Source: Lotus japonicus (taxonomy: Eukaryota > Streptophyta > Magnoliopsida > Fabales > Fabaceae). Taken from it: DNA of 64,000 nt. Each line of letters starts with the position of its first letter. The stretch's first letter is position 1. The notes below the pieces were generated by a model. The model was not told the DNA's origin. It saw only the letters and a program-made list of their open reading frames with translations, and did not search any database. This document shows, piece by piece, positions 43,145-55,248 of this stretch. The stretch is taken from contig NC_080042.1 of NCBI RefSeq assembly GCF_012489685.1, forward strand, positions 54,798,066 to 54,862,065, read 5' to 3'. A program made the translations under genes and the position numbers.

Positions 43145-43986
43145 AGTTGGTTCAAGTGATACATGTTTGATTGTTTTGGTTCGAGTTATGTGATAGGAAA
43201 AACTCCGCTGAGAGAGTTGCATCACCATAATATCCTTTTGTACTATGAAATCACAAAAAGAAATACTAGCAACATTCTCTTTCTAACACTCTATTTTATT
43301 GGTCAAAATTCATGCGAGTACACTAAATCATATGGTCACACTCCAAGAATATTAGAAAAACTATTGCTTATAAGACTCCTTATCACAAAGACCACTTCTC
43401 AATTTCTCTTCATAATAGTTTGGTTTTTGTTGGAGGAAATTAGCTAGGCACAGCCGCCACAAGTAAGGACAATGACAGTCCCATTCCCGTACTCCCTTCC
43501 AAAAGGCCCGCATCACGTGGAAACCATCTGTTGTTTGTTCTGGCATCGCTTCTAATCCAACTCTATGCATTATAGGGTTATAATCTGTGAAATCAAATAA
43601 ACATAAAACGACATCAAACATTTATGCATATGCAATGCAACTATGCTCTCTTGAGAAACGACATATCTTAGGATTTCTGTCACAGATACCCTCCTTCACT
43701 CACTTATCTGTACCAATTCTTGTTTTCTAGTGCATGTCATAGTTTCGTTTTTATTCTACAATTTCTTTTAGCTTAATTGCATTTTTTCTCTGCAGTTATA
43801 CATATGCGCAATTTTGGTCCCTTTAAACTTTTACCAACTAATCAAGATTCTCTACTTAAAAATTAACTAAAGTAATTTTGGTCTCTCTCAATTTTTATTG
43901 ATATTTTTTAAATAAATGTTAGTTGTTGTTAATAATGTTAGTAAATTAAATTAATTTCTTACCAGGATTCGAATCTTGGACCCTTC
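43145..43986. other. Intergenic DNA
   Basis: It holds an unidentified minus-strand frame (next entry). Near 43770-43830 lies CTTAATTGCATTTTTTCTCT with GCGCAATTTTGGTCCC, resembling one end of a Mutator-like inverted repeat without a visible partner. The last 30 bases belong to a SINE-like sequence split by the next copia. Confidence 0.45.
43440..43590 (-). other. Possible protein-coding exon, unidentified
   Basis: On the minus strand an AG acceptor-like TTTCACAG at about 43590 leads into an open stretch with a natural composition (NPIMHRVGLEAMPEQTTDG, then FHVMRAFWKGVREWDC). It is about 50 residues long and rich in Trp, Cys and His. I do not recognise the family, and no partner exons are visible nearby. 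It could be a gene fragment carried by a transposon, or chance. Confidence 0.25.
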
Positions 43987-44170
43987 TGTTAAGAAAAATA
44001 GAAAAGATGAAGAGAGAGCATAAGAGAAAGATGTGCTAGGGTTTCATTCGAGGCAAACAATAGTCTAAGAATGTTACAATAAGAGAGAAAGCAAAGTATA
44101 AATAGGTCAAGAGTAAAAGACTATACTACCCATAAAACCTAAATAATAAAATAACGTCATATATCTAACA
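43987..44170 (-). repeat. 3' LTR of the older copia (184 bp)
   Basis: Plus strand TGTTAAGAAAAATAG to ATATCTAACA, with the purine-rich tract (GAGGGGGGA on the minus strand) alongside. Confidence 0.88.
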
Positions 44171-44179
44171 TCCCCCCTC

Positions 44180-47100
44180 AAACTCACGATGCATCAACAG
44201 GAACAGGAAGCATCGGGAGTTTGCCAATGAAGAAACGAAAACGCCTAGCAGAATGAGACTTAGTAAACAGGTCAACAAGCTGCATGGAGGAGGACACAAA
44301 GGGCAAGGTGATAGTCCCCTACTGAAAATGATGTCTAGTGAAATGACAATCAATCTCAATGTGCTTGGTGCGTTCATGAAAGACTGAGTTGTGAGTGATC
44401 TGGATGACACTCATATTATCACAATACATAGTAGTAGGTGCAGAGAGGGAGACATCCATGGATTCAAGTAGCCAACGCAACCAAACAATTTCTGCAGTAG
44501 TGGATGTCATGGCACGACATTCAGCTTCAGTAGAAGATCGAGAGACAACAGCTCGCTTCTTACTTTTCCAAGAAATAAGAGAATCTCCTAGGAAAATACA
44601 AAAACCAGTTGTAGATTTCCTATCAGAGGGAGAACCAGCCCAATCGGCATCAGAGTAAGCACGCAGCTCCAATGAGGAAGAGGAAGGGAATAAGAGGCTT
44701 TGAAACTGAGTGCCCCGAAGATTTCATCTCAAACTGTTTAGTCAATTGAAGTTTCAAATTCGTAATCCCAACAACATCATCCCCTGTAATAATCATATCA
44801 TCAACATAAAGAGAGAGCAAAATACAATCATGATGAGAGCATTTGACAAATAATGCAGAGTCGTGGGGGCTGGAGGTGAAACCAAGGGATTCAATCACAA
44901 TGGAAAACTTCTCAAACCAAGCACGTGGGGTTTGTTTAAGCCCGTAGAGAGCCTTCTTCAATTTACAAACTACACGTGGATTATGAGATACACCTGGTGG
45001 AGGAACCATATAAACCTCTTCTTGTAGATCACCATTCAAGAATGCATTTTTAACATTTAATTGGGAAATATACCACTGACAAACAGACGCAACTGCAATA
45101 AGGGTCCGAATATTGGTCATTTTAGCATCAGGAGCAAAGGTTTCTTCATAATCCATACCATACTGCTGAGAAAACCCCTTAGGAACTAAACGAGCTTTGT
45201 ATCTCTCAATGGACCCATCAGACTTGGTTTTGATCTTATAAACCCAACGAGAACCAATTGCAGTTTTCCCTGGTGGAAGAGAGACAAGTTCCCAAGTATT
45301 TGTCTTGTGTAGAGCAGAGAGTTCTTCTTTCAAGAATTGCCTCTTTATAGGAGGAGTGCTCAGACAAGCTATGAATAGAGGTTAAAAATGAAGCAAAGGA
45401 AGTGGAATAGAGAGAATAAACAAAATCAGGCTTTTGAATGGCATTACGGTCACGTTGAGGATGATGAGGTTGAAGATCTACAATCTCAGAAGCTGCTTGG
45501 GGAGGCATGGGGGAAGAGGAAACTTCAGGAGTAGCAGAACTACTAGTGTCGACCCTGCAAAGCTCAACATGAGAGTTAGTTTGATTATGGGGAACAAGGG
45601 GAGCATCGGTGATGGCCAAATCTGTAGAAAAGAGATCAATGCGAATGAGATCAGATTTGGTAAGATCATGTGTACCATAAGGAATAGTGTAAAAAGGAAT
45701 ATGTTCAAGAAACACGACATGGCGAGAGACATACAATTTTTTACTTGTACGGTCACAACAGCGATAACATTTTTTACCATCACCATAACCAAGAAAGACA
45801 CAAATTGATGAACGAGATGACAACTTACTGCGTTCTACATGCGGACGAAGAACAAAGCAAGTAGAACCAAAGACTCGCAATGTAGAATAATCAGGAGCAT
45901 AATCATATAATTTTTCAAAAGGGGACAAACCTGAAGTGAGAGAGGTAGAGATTCGGTTAATGACATGAACAGAAGTGAGGACAGCTTCCCCCCAAAACTC
46001 ACTAGGAACAGAAGCAGACAGGAGAAGAGAACGAGCAGTTTCAACAATATGACGATGTTTTCTTTAAGCAACTCCATTTTGTTCAGGAGTATCAGTACAA
46101 GAGGTTTGATGAGAAGTGCCATCAGATGCAAGGAGTTCAATAAACTTGTTAGAAGTATACTCACCACCTAAATCACATCGAAAACACTTAATAACAGCAT
46201 TATGTTGAGTTCTAACCATAGCACGAAACATATGATAAACAGTTATAAAATCATAACGATGTTTTATAAGATAAACCCAACAATAACGAGTGTAATCATC
46301 AATGAAAGATACATAATATCTAGAACCACCTTTAGTAGCAATTGGGAATGGACCCCATACATCATAATGAATTAAATCAAAAGGTGCAACATAAATTGAG
46401 ACACTTTTACTAAAGGGCAATGCAGAAAACTTAGCAAGTTTGCAACCACAACAATCAAAAATGTCATTAGCTTGCAACTTTCCTAAAGCTCTTGTGGAAA
46501 ATAAGTATTTCAAACGGGAGGAAGAAACATGACCAAGACGAGAGTTCCATAAATAAAGCTTAGAAGAGGACGGAGTCAAACGAAAAGACGACATGTTAGC
46601 ACTAGCAGCTGCAACATCTGGACTTCGTAGCTCTTCCAAAACATAAAGTCCTCCATATCTACGACCTGTCCCAATCAGTCTCTGAGACCGCAAATCCTGC
46701 ACATAACAATAGGTAGAGGAAAATGAAAGTAAGCAACCAGAATCACATAACTGACTTATAGAAATAAGACCTACACATAACTTAGGAATTTAATAGACAT
46801 CTGGAATAGATAAACGAGATGTGGAAACAAAACCAATTCCTGCTACATGCAGAGGTGTGTCATCAGCAGTTACAATAGGCACAGTTGAAACAGGGTGTAC
46901 GGACACAAATGATTTGAAATCAGGTGACATGTGATGACATGCTCCAGAGTCAAGGATCCACAAGGATGGAAATATACCTGAGGGACTAGTGGAGGACAAA
47001 CCTTGGTTGGACTCGAAAGAAGATTGTGCGGCAGACATAACAGACATGGAATATGAGTGCGTGGAAGACGATACAGGCATGGCAGACGATTGTGCAACAA

Positions 47101-48074
47101 GAAATTTGTTGAATTGTTCAGCAAGATCATCTAAGGAAGGACCAGAAACAGATTTTCTCTCAACAATCATAGGTGTAACTGCATTAGTATTAGGTGCTTG
47201 AGCCCTGAAGTTCTTAAAGTTGCTTTGGTTGAACTGACTCTGAGGTTTCCATTGAGAGGATTGATGTGTTTGTTGAGCCTTGTTCATCAGTTTTGGGCAT
47301 TGGGCTTTCCAATGCCCTTTTTTCTTACAAAAGCTACACTCATCAAGACCAACTTTTCCATGAGATTTTTCTTTAAAAGGAGGAACAGCAAGAATAGAAG
47401 AATTTGGACTTGGGAGAATTCCTTTGTCAACCTTTCCTTTATCACATTGAGACCTAAAGCAAACTTCCTCAGCTAACAATTCACTAACCACTGAATCAAC
47501 AGATGGAAGAAGATTACGATGCAGAATCGATCCACGTATCCCCTCAAAATCATTCCGAAGAGCCATTAGAAATTGAACTAGACGTTGTTCCTCTCTACGT
47601 TTAGTGTACGGTGCAAAAGCACTCAGTTTTGCAGATTCAGTGAGAGTCAACAGGTCCTAAAGGTCAGACATAGCATAATATAACTCTTGAATGCTCATGT
47701 TATCTTGTTGAAGAGCTCGAATGTCAATATCCAGCTGATATTGCTGCGCAAAATTGGACTGCGCATATAGTTTTTTCAAATGATCCCAAACCTCCTTTGT
47801 TGTTTCAAATTTTTCTAACTGAAAGCCAATAGACTGCATAAAAGAATTATTAATCCAAGTCATAATCTTTGAATTATTTACTTCCCAATATTCGAGCTCT
47901 GTTTCATATTTTCCATCTTTCTTGTCTTTTAGTGTTTGAGAAGTTTCAGAAACATAACCCCACATTCTTTTGCCTTTCAAAAAGTTTTTCAGTACATAAC
48001 TCTAATACGGGTAGTTTTTACCATTCAATTGCACACTAATAGCTTGAAGGGAATCATCCTTTTCACCAACCATT
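44180..48074 (-). pseudogene. Older copia gag-pol, broken
   Basis: The parts are recognisable in order: gag N-terminus (near 48074 to 47657), rest of gag with knuckle CSFCKKKGHWKAQC and protease WILDSGACHHMSPD (47650-46790), integrase (46702-46064: WNSRLGHVSSSRLKY, HYDVWGPFPIA, and a QNGVA block), linker and early reverse transcriptase (45928-45236), reverse transcriptase with YVDDMIITG (45333-44650), RNase H (44672-44180: YSDADWAGSPSDRKSTTG). Stops at about 47657, 46790, 46064 and 44319 and one near 48005, with frame changes near 45330 and 44665. A deletion removes the part between the reverse transcriptase palm (after QFEMK) and RNase H, about a hundred codons. It is inactive. Confidence 0.88.
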
Positions 48075-48122
48075 GCAAATTGAGATAAACAAGTAATAAT
48101 CTCACAGAATCAACACAGCAAC

Positions 48123-49317
48123 TGTAAGATCAAGTTTTGATCTAGTAGTACAACTCTATATTTTGATGATTACATGTTAACTATTATGTATGAACAATTA
48201 TGGTACTCTAACGTTGTTTTCTGAGTGTTCTATTGACAGGCCATGACTCTGGTCTTATTTCATATAATTCAGAAGCACAATGCTCAAAGAGTAACCTCTG
48301 CAACGCTTTCGCACGTACTATATTCAATCTGAACAGTAGATCAAGCTTCAGAAGATCTGAAGATCATAAAGCTCTGATATGGATTCAGCTCACTAAAAGC
48401 TCTGAAGGATCAGAAGCTCTAAAGGTCCAGAAGCTCTAAAGGTCCAGAAGCTGAGTAGTGAAGATGCTGAAGTCTAAGAGTAAGCTGGCTCTGAAGACCA
48501 AGTACTTCGCCTCTGAGTCCAGAAGCAGAAGGTACAAAGGTCAGAGGATCCAAGCTTCCTTCTGACTCTGATCACCAAGCTTCACAAGTTCCAATATGAA
48601 GCATCACTCTGATCAGAAGTCAACTAGGATAAAGGTCATGTCACTATCCAAAGTACAAAAGCATTTGTACCAGTCCTGACAACCTTACCTAACTTATTCA
48701 GCCACAACAAAACCTGGAAAACCCAGATTTGCCCTCCAACGGTAGCATTCCATGCAAACTTCCAAACCTAATTCGTTGGCGTATATAAAGAGGCTGAAGA
48801 TGAAAGACGTCGTTTGAAGAAACCTTGTTGAAGCTCACGCGAAAATCAAATATTCTCTCAAAGCAATCTTTCTTCATATTGTACTAATTGTGTTTACTAT
48901 TAGCTTTCTAAGAAGCATTTCTTTGTAAACCCAAACCTTCAAACAGTTGTTTGATTTTCCTTAAGGATACCAAGGTTGGTCGGATCCTTGAGAAGACTAA
49001 GAGAGTGAATCCTAGTGATAGCTAAGTCAGTGTATTGTTAGTCACTTTGCAGGTAGCAAGTGCAGTTGTAACAAACACTGATTAGTGGATTGCCTTCATT
49101 CTAAGAAGGAAGAAATCACCTTAACGGGTGGACTGGATTAGCTTGAGGGATTTATCAAGTGAACCAGGATAAAATCATTGTGTGCTTTTCTTAACTCTTA
49201 TCTTAACACTTTTATCTTTGGTGGTTGAAGAGATTTGCTTAAATCTCAATTGGATCGAGTTTTAGATTTAAAACGTTATTCAAACCCCCCCTTTTCCATC
49301 GTTTTTCATACCCTCAG
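48123..49317 (+). mobile_element. Solo LTR (1195 bp) of the SIRE-like family
   Basis: It begins TGTAAGATCAAG and ends CATACCCTCA, flanked by GCAAC on each side (48118-48122 and 49318-49322). In reverse complement it matches the LTRs at 57975-59104 and 61510-62668 (shared blocks include the AGGAAGAAATCACCTTAACG region near 49110). It has a TATA box (GTATATAAAG, 48781-48790) and a short tandem repeat, AGAAGCTCTAAAGGTCC, near 48410-48450. No interior remains, so it is a recombination product. Confidence 0.85.
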
Positions 49318-49669
49318 CAACAATCTGATGCAAGAGAGTGACGAACACAGAAGCAACACAACAACAATAAAGTAAGCAACTAATTTCAATCTGCCCAATA
49401 TCAATTCGCACATTAAGGCAACGAAGAAAAGGTAGCAACCAAAAAAAAATCACGCAGTCTGCCCAATCACCAATTTTAATCTCAACCCAACATCAATTCC
49501 TACAGCAAGGCAACGAAGAGGTACCAAAGATGGAGCATATGCAATACACGTGGTGGAGAATGAATTAAATCAGACACAAGGCAACGAAGAGGGACCAAAG
49601 GGGTGCAATAGCATAGTACTTGAATTAACTAATAATTAGTGTTTGGACCAACCATGCTCTGTGATACGA

Positions 49670-49853
49670 TGTTAAGAGAAATAGAGAAGATGAAGAGAGA
49701 GCATAAGAGAAAGATGTGCTAGGGTTTCAATGGAGGCAAATAATAGTCTAAGAATGTTACAATAAGAGAGAAAGCAAAGTATAAATAGGTCAAGAGTAAA
49801 AGACTATACTACCCATAAAACCTAAATAATAAAATAACGTAATATATCTAACA
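49670..49853 (-). repeat. 5' LTR of the older copia (184 bp)
   Basis: Same length as 43987-44170 and about 97% identical by eye. Confidence 0.88.
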
Positions 49854-50034
49854 CCTTCAACCTTCATCTCACTCAATCCTTATGTCTCCTAACTCTTACC
49901 ACTTGAGCTAACTCTTAGGAATCTCAATTTTCGTTTATATAAAATCACCAAAAAAAATTTCTTTTAAAAAAATTAGGATTTATAACGAATTTGATATAAG
50001 ATGAAAAAAAAGTTGAAAATAAGAATGTTGGTGA

Positions 50035-50231
50035 TGTTATGAATAAAGAGTAAGCAAGTAAATAAGAGAGGAGAATAGAGGAACAAGAGATAGAGAAATA
50101 GTGTGATGAGGATGCTCTGCTAGGTGCAGACTCCCTTGTATTTATATTATTAGGTTTGGAGTGTTGAACAAGTCTACATGTGGGCTTGGCCCATGTACTT
50201 AACTCTGATGGGCATCCAAATATTCATAACA
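50035..50231 (-). repeat. LTR of the copia relic (197 bp)
   Basis: It starts TGTTATGAAT and ends ATTCATAACA, a perfect 10-bp inverted repeat at the ends. The inner edge is followed by CTCCCCCTTGG, a purine-rich tract on the minus strand. Confidence 0.75.
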
Positions 50232-52300
50232 CTCCCCCTTGGATGACCATCCCTTAAGAATGTGCCTCATTAAAACCTTACTAGGAAAAACCCAGTGTGG
50301 GATAAAAACCTAGTGAAGGAAAAAGAGTACATCATTCTATAGTTCGTCTTTATACATTACCTCATTAAAAACCCTACCAGGAAAACCCAATGGGAAAAAA
50401 CATGGTTAAGGAAAAAAGAGTGCAATGCATTTTAATTGAGGTCTTTGAGCCGACGAACTCTCATATTCCGCACAAGCTTTTCAAATGTTGTTGTTGGAAG
50501 AGTCTTCGTAAATAAGTCTGCAAAATTATCACTTGAACGGATTTGTTGGATTTCTATGTCACAATTATTTGGTAGATCATGAGTGAAGAAGAGTTTCGGT
50601 GATATGTGCATTGTCCTATCTCCCTTGATGTATCCTTCTTTTGATTGAGCAGTGCATGTAGTATTATCTTCATATATAGTTGTTGGCGGCATCTTTTCAG
50701 AGGACGGACAACAAACATCAAGTACGCATTGAATCACGGATCTCAGCCAAACTTATTCTTGTCTTGCCTCATGTAATGCTAATATTCTTGCATGGTTAGC
50801 TAAGATGGCTATCATAGTTTTTTTTCACAGATCTCCATGAAATGGTTGTTCCTCCACATGTAAACAAGTAACCTGTTTGAGATCTTCAGACAAATATCCA
50901 GCATCTGCATAACCAATCAGATCAAGTTTGGACATATAGGGGAAAATAAACTCATATCCATTGTGCCTTTAAAATAACAAAAGACTTGTTTTATTCCATT
51001 CCAATGTCTTTGTGTAGGTGAAGAACTATATCTTGCTAATAAATTAACAACAAATGATATATCAAGTCGAGTATGGCTAGCAAGATACATTAGTGCTCAG
51101 ATAACACTAAGATTTTCAGGACCAAGTAATTCTTCATTCTTTTCTCGAGGTCTAAAAGGATCTTTATTTACATTTAATGACCTTAAAATCAATAGAGTAC
51201 ACAATAGACATGATTTGTCCATATAGAATCCTTTTAGTACCTTTGCAATATAAGTCCTTTGGTACATAAATATCTCATCCTTTAGATACTCAATTGATAA
51301 GGCTAGACAAAATTTTCATTCTCAACCATTTTATCTCAGATTCTTTCTTTAGCAAATCTACACCTTTGGTAGCCCTTCTAAAGTCTCTATAAATCATTGT
51401 CATGAACATTAATTATGACATAAGTAATCTCACATCTCATCATAAATATGCATGAGTTGGTTGGGTCATTTTGTGACCGTCCTTAAGCAAATAATCATCT
51501 AGATTGTTTCAATCTAGTAATTTATTCATTGTTGAGAACATGAATTGTGTGCTTTAGGCATCTTACAATCTTCAAGGAGTTTTATAGAGATATCAATCTC
51601 AAGTGAGCCATACAAATAAGTTGTAACTCCAAGTATCCACCACGATTGTCACATGAGTCTTAAATATGACAACATTATTTCATTTTACTACAAAGATTGT
51701 TTAAGCCTTATCGTCTTTATACCTTTAGGGTATAGACATGAGGTCCAAAGACCCTTAAATTCAGCAAATGAATTGCTTCTTTCTATTTATGGCCAATCAT
51801 ACCCATTCATTTTTTTGGGTTCAAGATTCTCGCACATATTTCTAATATTGAGCGCTACTTCATCATGTCGACAATTTTTCATATTCTTGGTTCCTTGGTT
51901 TAACTTGAAGTGTGCAACTAGAATATTTCTAATATTGCACATATTTCTAATATTGCACATATTTCTAAAATATGAACATGTGCAACTAGATATTCAAAAT
52001 CAGGTCATTTACCAACTTGATCAAAGTTGAAATTTTCACTCTATCAATATTGAGAGCTGATGGCATATTTAACCATTTAGTCGATGCATCGATAAATTTA
52101 TGAAATACTTAAATGACCCATAAAAGGAGTGAATATGTGCACATGTATCGCATCAAATATACTCAAGAGTATGCTGGATTCAGACCCATATATTTTACCA
52201 ATTATTAATTGGTCATGAGAACAATATATAAGAATTCATTATATTGAAGAATCTTCAGGCTCTTCGATAGGTACTCATATGAATTCATATACTTTCGCAT
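50035..52300 (-). pseudogene. Copia relic: LTR, RNase H and fragments of RT and integrase
   Basis: The left end is a clean 197-bp LTR (50035-50231). On the minus strand, 50432-50737 reads as the copia RNase H C-terminus (TTIYEDNTTCTAQSKEGY, FADLFTKTLPTTTFEKL). Fragments between 50738 and 51330 resemble earlier RNase H and late reverse transcriptase (YADAGYLSEDLKQ, ASHTRLDISFVVNLLARYS). Near 52050-52110 a block with DASTKW resembles the integrase core. Stops and frame changes are everywhere. The right limit and the 5' LTR cannot be found. Confidence 0.6.
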
Positions 52301-54391
52301 CATAAGACTCGGGGTGGTCTAACCGGTCATGCCAATCACATTCAATTTGTTTCATATATAGAACTTTCTCATTCAAAATAGTATTTCAATGTTTGAAGTA
52401 AAATTTTCTGGCATTTTAAATCCTTCAAGGATTTTGATATTTTCAACTCATAGTTTATCGTTACATCAATAAGATGTAAATAAAGTCTCCAAAGACTTTT
52501 AAATTAATAAGGAATATGTATACATGACAGTTGTGTCACAAGATGAACATTGCATCTAATACTTTCCTTTAACTCATATTTATCGCATGGAAAAACTTAA
52601 TGAGTTCGACATCTTCACATGTCTAAATCACTACTGATCCAAGCAATATCTAACAACAGTGTTTATATTTCTCCTTATCTTTCTATACTTTGATACCAAT
52701 TTAGGGAAAAATAAATGGAGCAGAAAGCATGAGATCATGCGCCAATGTGAGACTCTAACTCACGCTTCAATTCTCAACATTCTCTCCCTAAGTGTGAGTC
52801 ACAACCATATTATTATGCTCCCCCTCAACAAGCTATTAGCAATTGCAATGCAATTCACTTCATCACCGTGTCAATAGGACACGTCGCATGACCACTACAT
52901 TGTGTCAAGAAGACTTTCGATATGGGGAGTCATTATCATGGTCACATTAACCATTGATTCAAATACCACTTCTATGATTGCAACTGCATCTGGGTTGTTT
53001 CTTGCAAAAATATAATATTATTGATCTATGGATCTGTTCAAGAGTGTCAATGATCCATTTTAAAATATTGCTTTGAAATTTCATAGGCTTCTTCTAGAGA
53101 GCCACCACAAAAGTTTCATTTCATGAAACAATACCATATATGTCATTGGATGTCCTTCAGTGACATTTAACCATGCGTTGATCTAAATGATCACAACTTT
53201 TGTCATGTTTGTTGAAATATTCTCTTCAGGGAATATCTCAATCCTTCCTTAATATAGCTACTTATGTAGCTTACATGATAGACACATATCTTTCAATCAA
53301 CTTGATCATTTATAATGATAACGATATAGTTCTTCAGGAACTATAATGTAGATATTGACAAATGACTATAGGATCTTCTTCTTTTGTTTATTTGAAATAG
53401 CCAAGTTTGTTTAAATATTCCTTTATGATAAAGAAGGAAGTTCAAATATATGTGCAAAAAATTGTTTATAATGAATAACTAAAATAATTGTACAAAAACT
53501 CTTAAAATTATTCAAAAATATACTCTCTTCACGATCTCATAAATATTTACACGAATTCAAAAATATCTCTTTAAGATTTCATAAGATTTACGTACTATCT
53601 AAAATAGAGCAAATCCATATACAAGTGTTGCTGCATGTATTCAAAATAATTAAAAATCAATTTGTACCACGTTTCAAATATAAAGATGGAGTCAATTATC
53701 ATAGTTAAAAGATTCGTGTATATCTAAAATACTTCAGAGAAAGAGAAAAACATAGGATAATTGACATTAAAATCAACCTTAGAAACTGTTTTATTTTAAT
53801 TTTGTTTACTCTTATCTTTATCTTTATATCACATCTTTAAAATAAAAAAATTGTTACGGACTTACTTCTTCTTTTTTTTATCAAAAAGATGTTACGAACT
53901 AAAAAAAATATTGACAAAAAAATTTTAGATTTGTTACAAACTTTACCTAACAATATAATCTAATTCTGAAATTGTAAAAAAAAAGATAGGATCATCAATT
54001 CAATAAAGAGATCAATTCAATTTAAATATAGTATATTTTATGACTCTTTTCTTGATCTCTCCCCGTTATAATATATTCCATGACCTTTCTTTATCTCTTC
54101 CACTTCTGGTGGAAAGATTCAATAATATTCCATTCACATCAAGAAAGGGATGAAGAATGATCAATATTCAATTCATGTCAATATTTGTGTTTTCATGGTA
54201 TGGTACTTCTGAACTCATAGCTCAAAGAGAATATATCTCAATACAATTCGGATATGATCTTTATGAATCTTCAGGATTCATATTTTAGATAATCAACTAC
54301 GGTACTTCCTGACTCGTAAGTTATGAATCTTCAAGATTCATATATTTTTTCTATGAATGTTTAGGATTCTGTAAGGCTATGAATCAAATAA
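52301..54391. other. AT-rich degenerate sequence
   Basis: No gene. The text looks like the worn interior of copia-type elements, but I cannot read motifs with confidence. From about 54190 onward there are degenerate versions of the minisatellite that follows (GAATCTTCAGGATTCAT and similar). Confidence 0.4.
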
Positions 54392-54862
54392 TTCAATTAC
54401 AGTACTTCTGGACGCTATGAATCTTCCTGATTCATGCAAAATAATTCAATTACAGTACTTCTGGACTGTAAGGCTATGAATCTTCTTGATTCATGCAAAA
54501 TAATTCAATTACAGTACTTCTGGACTGTAAGACTATGAATCTTCTTGATTAATGCAAAATAATTCAATTACAGTGCTTCTGAACTGTAAGGCTATGAATG
54601 TTCCTGATTCATGCAAAATATTTTTTCAATTACAGTGCTTCTGGACTGTAAGACTATGAATCTTCCTGATTCATGCAAAATAATTCAATTACAGTGCTTC
54701 TGGACTGTAAGGCTATGAATCTTCCTGATTCATGCAAAATATTTTTTCAATTACAGTGCTTCTGGACTGTAAGACTATGAATCTTCCTGATTCATGCAAA
54801 ATAATTCAATTACAGTGCTTCTGAACTGTAAGGCTATGAATCTTCCTGATTCAATTTAATAA
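54392..54862. repeat. 59-bp minisatellite with a hairpin in each unit, eight units
   Basis: Eight head-to-tail units begin TTCAATTACAGT and are 53 to 62 bp long, usually 59 or 62. They share GCTTCTGGACTGTAAG and ATGAATCTTCCTGATTCAT. The last motif is an inverted repeat with 7-bp arms, ATGAATC and GATTCAT, around a 5-base loop. Units alternate between GGCTATG and GACTATG and between endings AATAA and AATATTTT, which points to growth by two-unit blocks. Worn units extend left to about 54200. Confidence 0.9.
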
Positions 54863-55240
54863 TTTGTTATAATTTGTTCGCGTCCAATTGGTGTAAATGC
54901 TAATTATGAATACAAGCCATTGGAGACTACTCTAATTTGTAATTACAGTTTTGAGCTTAACATCTTGTGAGAAAGTATCAAATCATTTCAATCTTTCTTG
55001 ATGATTATAACCTTTAAGAACAAGACGAGCTTTTTAAATATCCTCTAGCTTCTTTTAAATTGCATTCTTCATTTTCTTACTTGTAACAACTTTCAACAAA
55101 AAATCTTGTTTGTCTAAACATCGCTCATACGTTATAATCTGTTGGGTTTGATATAGATATTTGGGGAGTTGTTCGTATATTACTTTTGCGTCATAGTGAA
55201 CTTGCTACTTCCATGTATGTTTGAGACACAATAGTTGTTG
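54863..55240. other. AT-rich sequence with a possible copia RT scrap
   Basis: On the minus strand near 55000-55060 a short string resembles the KARLV block of copia reverse transcriptase, out of order with the relic to the left. Otherwise I see nothing. Confidence 0.3.
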
Positions 55241-55248
55241 GTGACTTC

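Larger units (their letters stand above)
43987..49853 (-). mobile_element. Older Ty1/copia retrotransposon with a nested solo LTR
   Basis: LTRs of 184 bp at 43987-44170 and 49670-49853 are flanked by CCTTC on both sides (43982-43986 and 49854-49858). By eye the LTRs differ at about six sites, so this copy is older than the one at 37913. The minus-strand interior has a broken gag-pol (44180-48074). A 1.2-kb solo LTR (48123-49317) was inserted between the 5' LTR and gag. A degenerate tRNA-Met type primer-binding site (CGTATCACAGAGC) lies next to the 5' LTR at about 49657-49669. Confidence 0.88.
43966..49912 (-). mobile_element. tRNA-derived SINE-like sequence, split by a copia element
   Basis: On the minus strand, TTAGCTCAAGTGGT at 49899-49912 resembles RNA polymerase III box A and GATTCGAATC at 43966-43975 resembles box B. 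With the copia at 43987-49853 discounted they would lie about 70 bases apart, a spacing close to that in tRNA genes and tRNA-derived SINEs. The outer limits of the SINE cannot be fixed. Confidence 0.5.

Noticed and set aside
54392..54862. CRISPR-like array
   Set aside because: Units are continuous 59-62-bp repeats without unique spacers, and this is a plant nuclear locus. It is a minisatellite.
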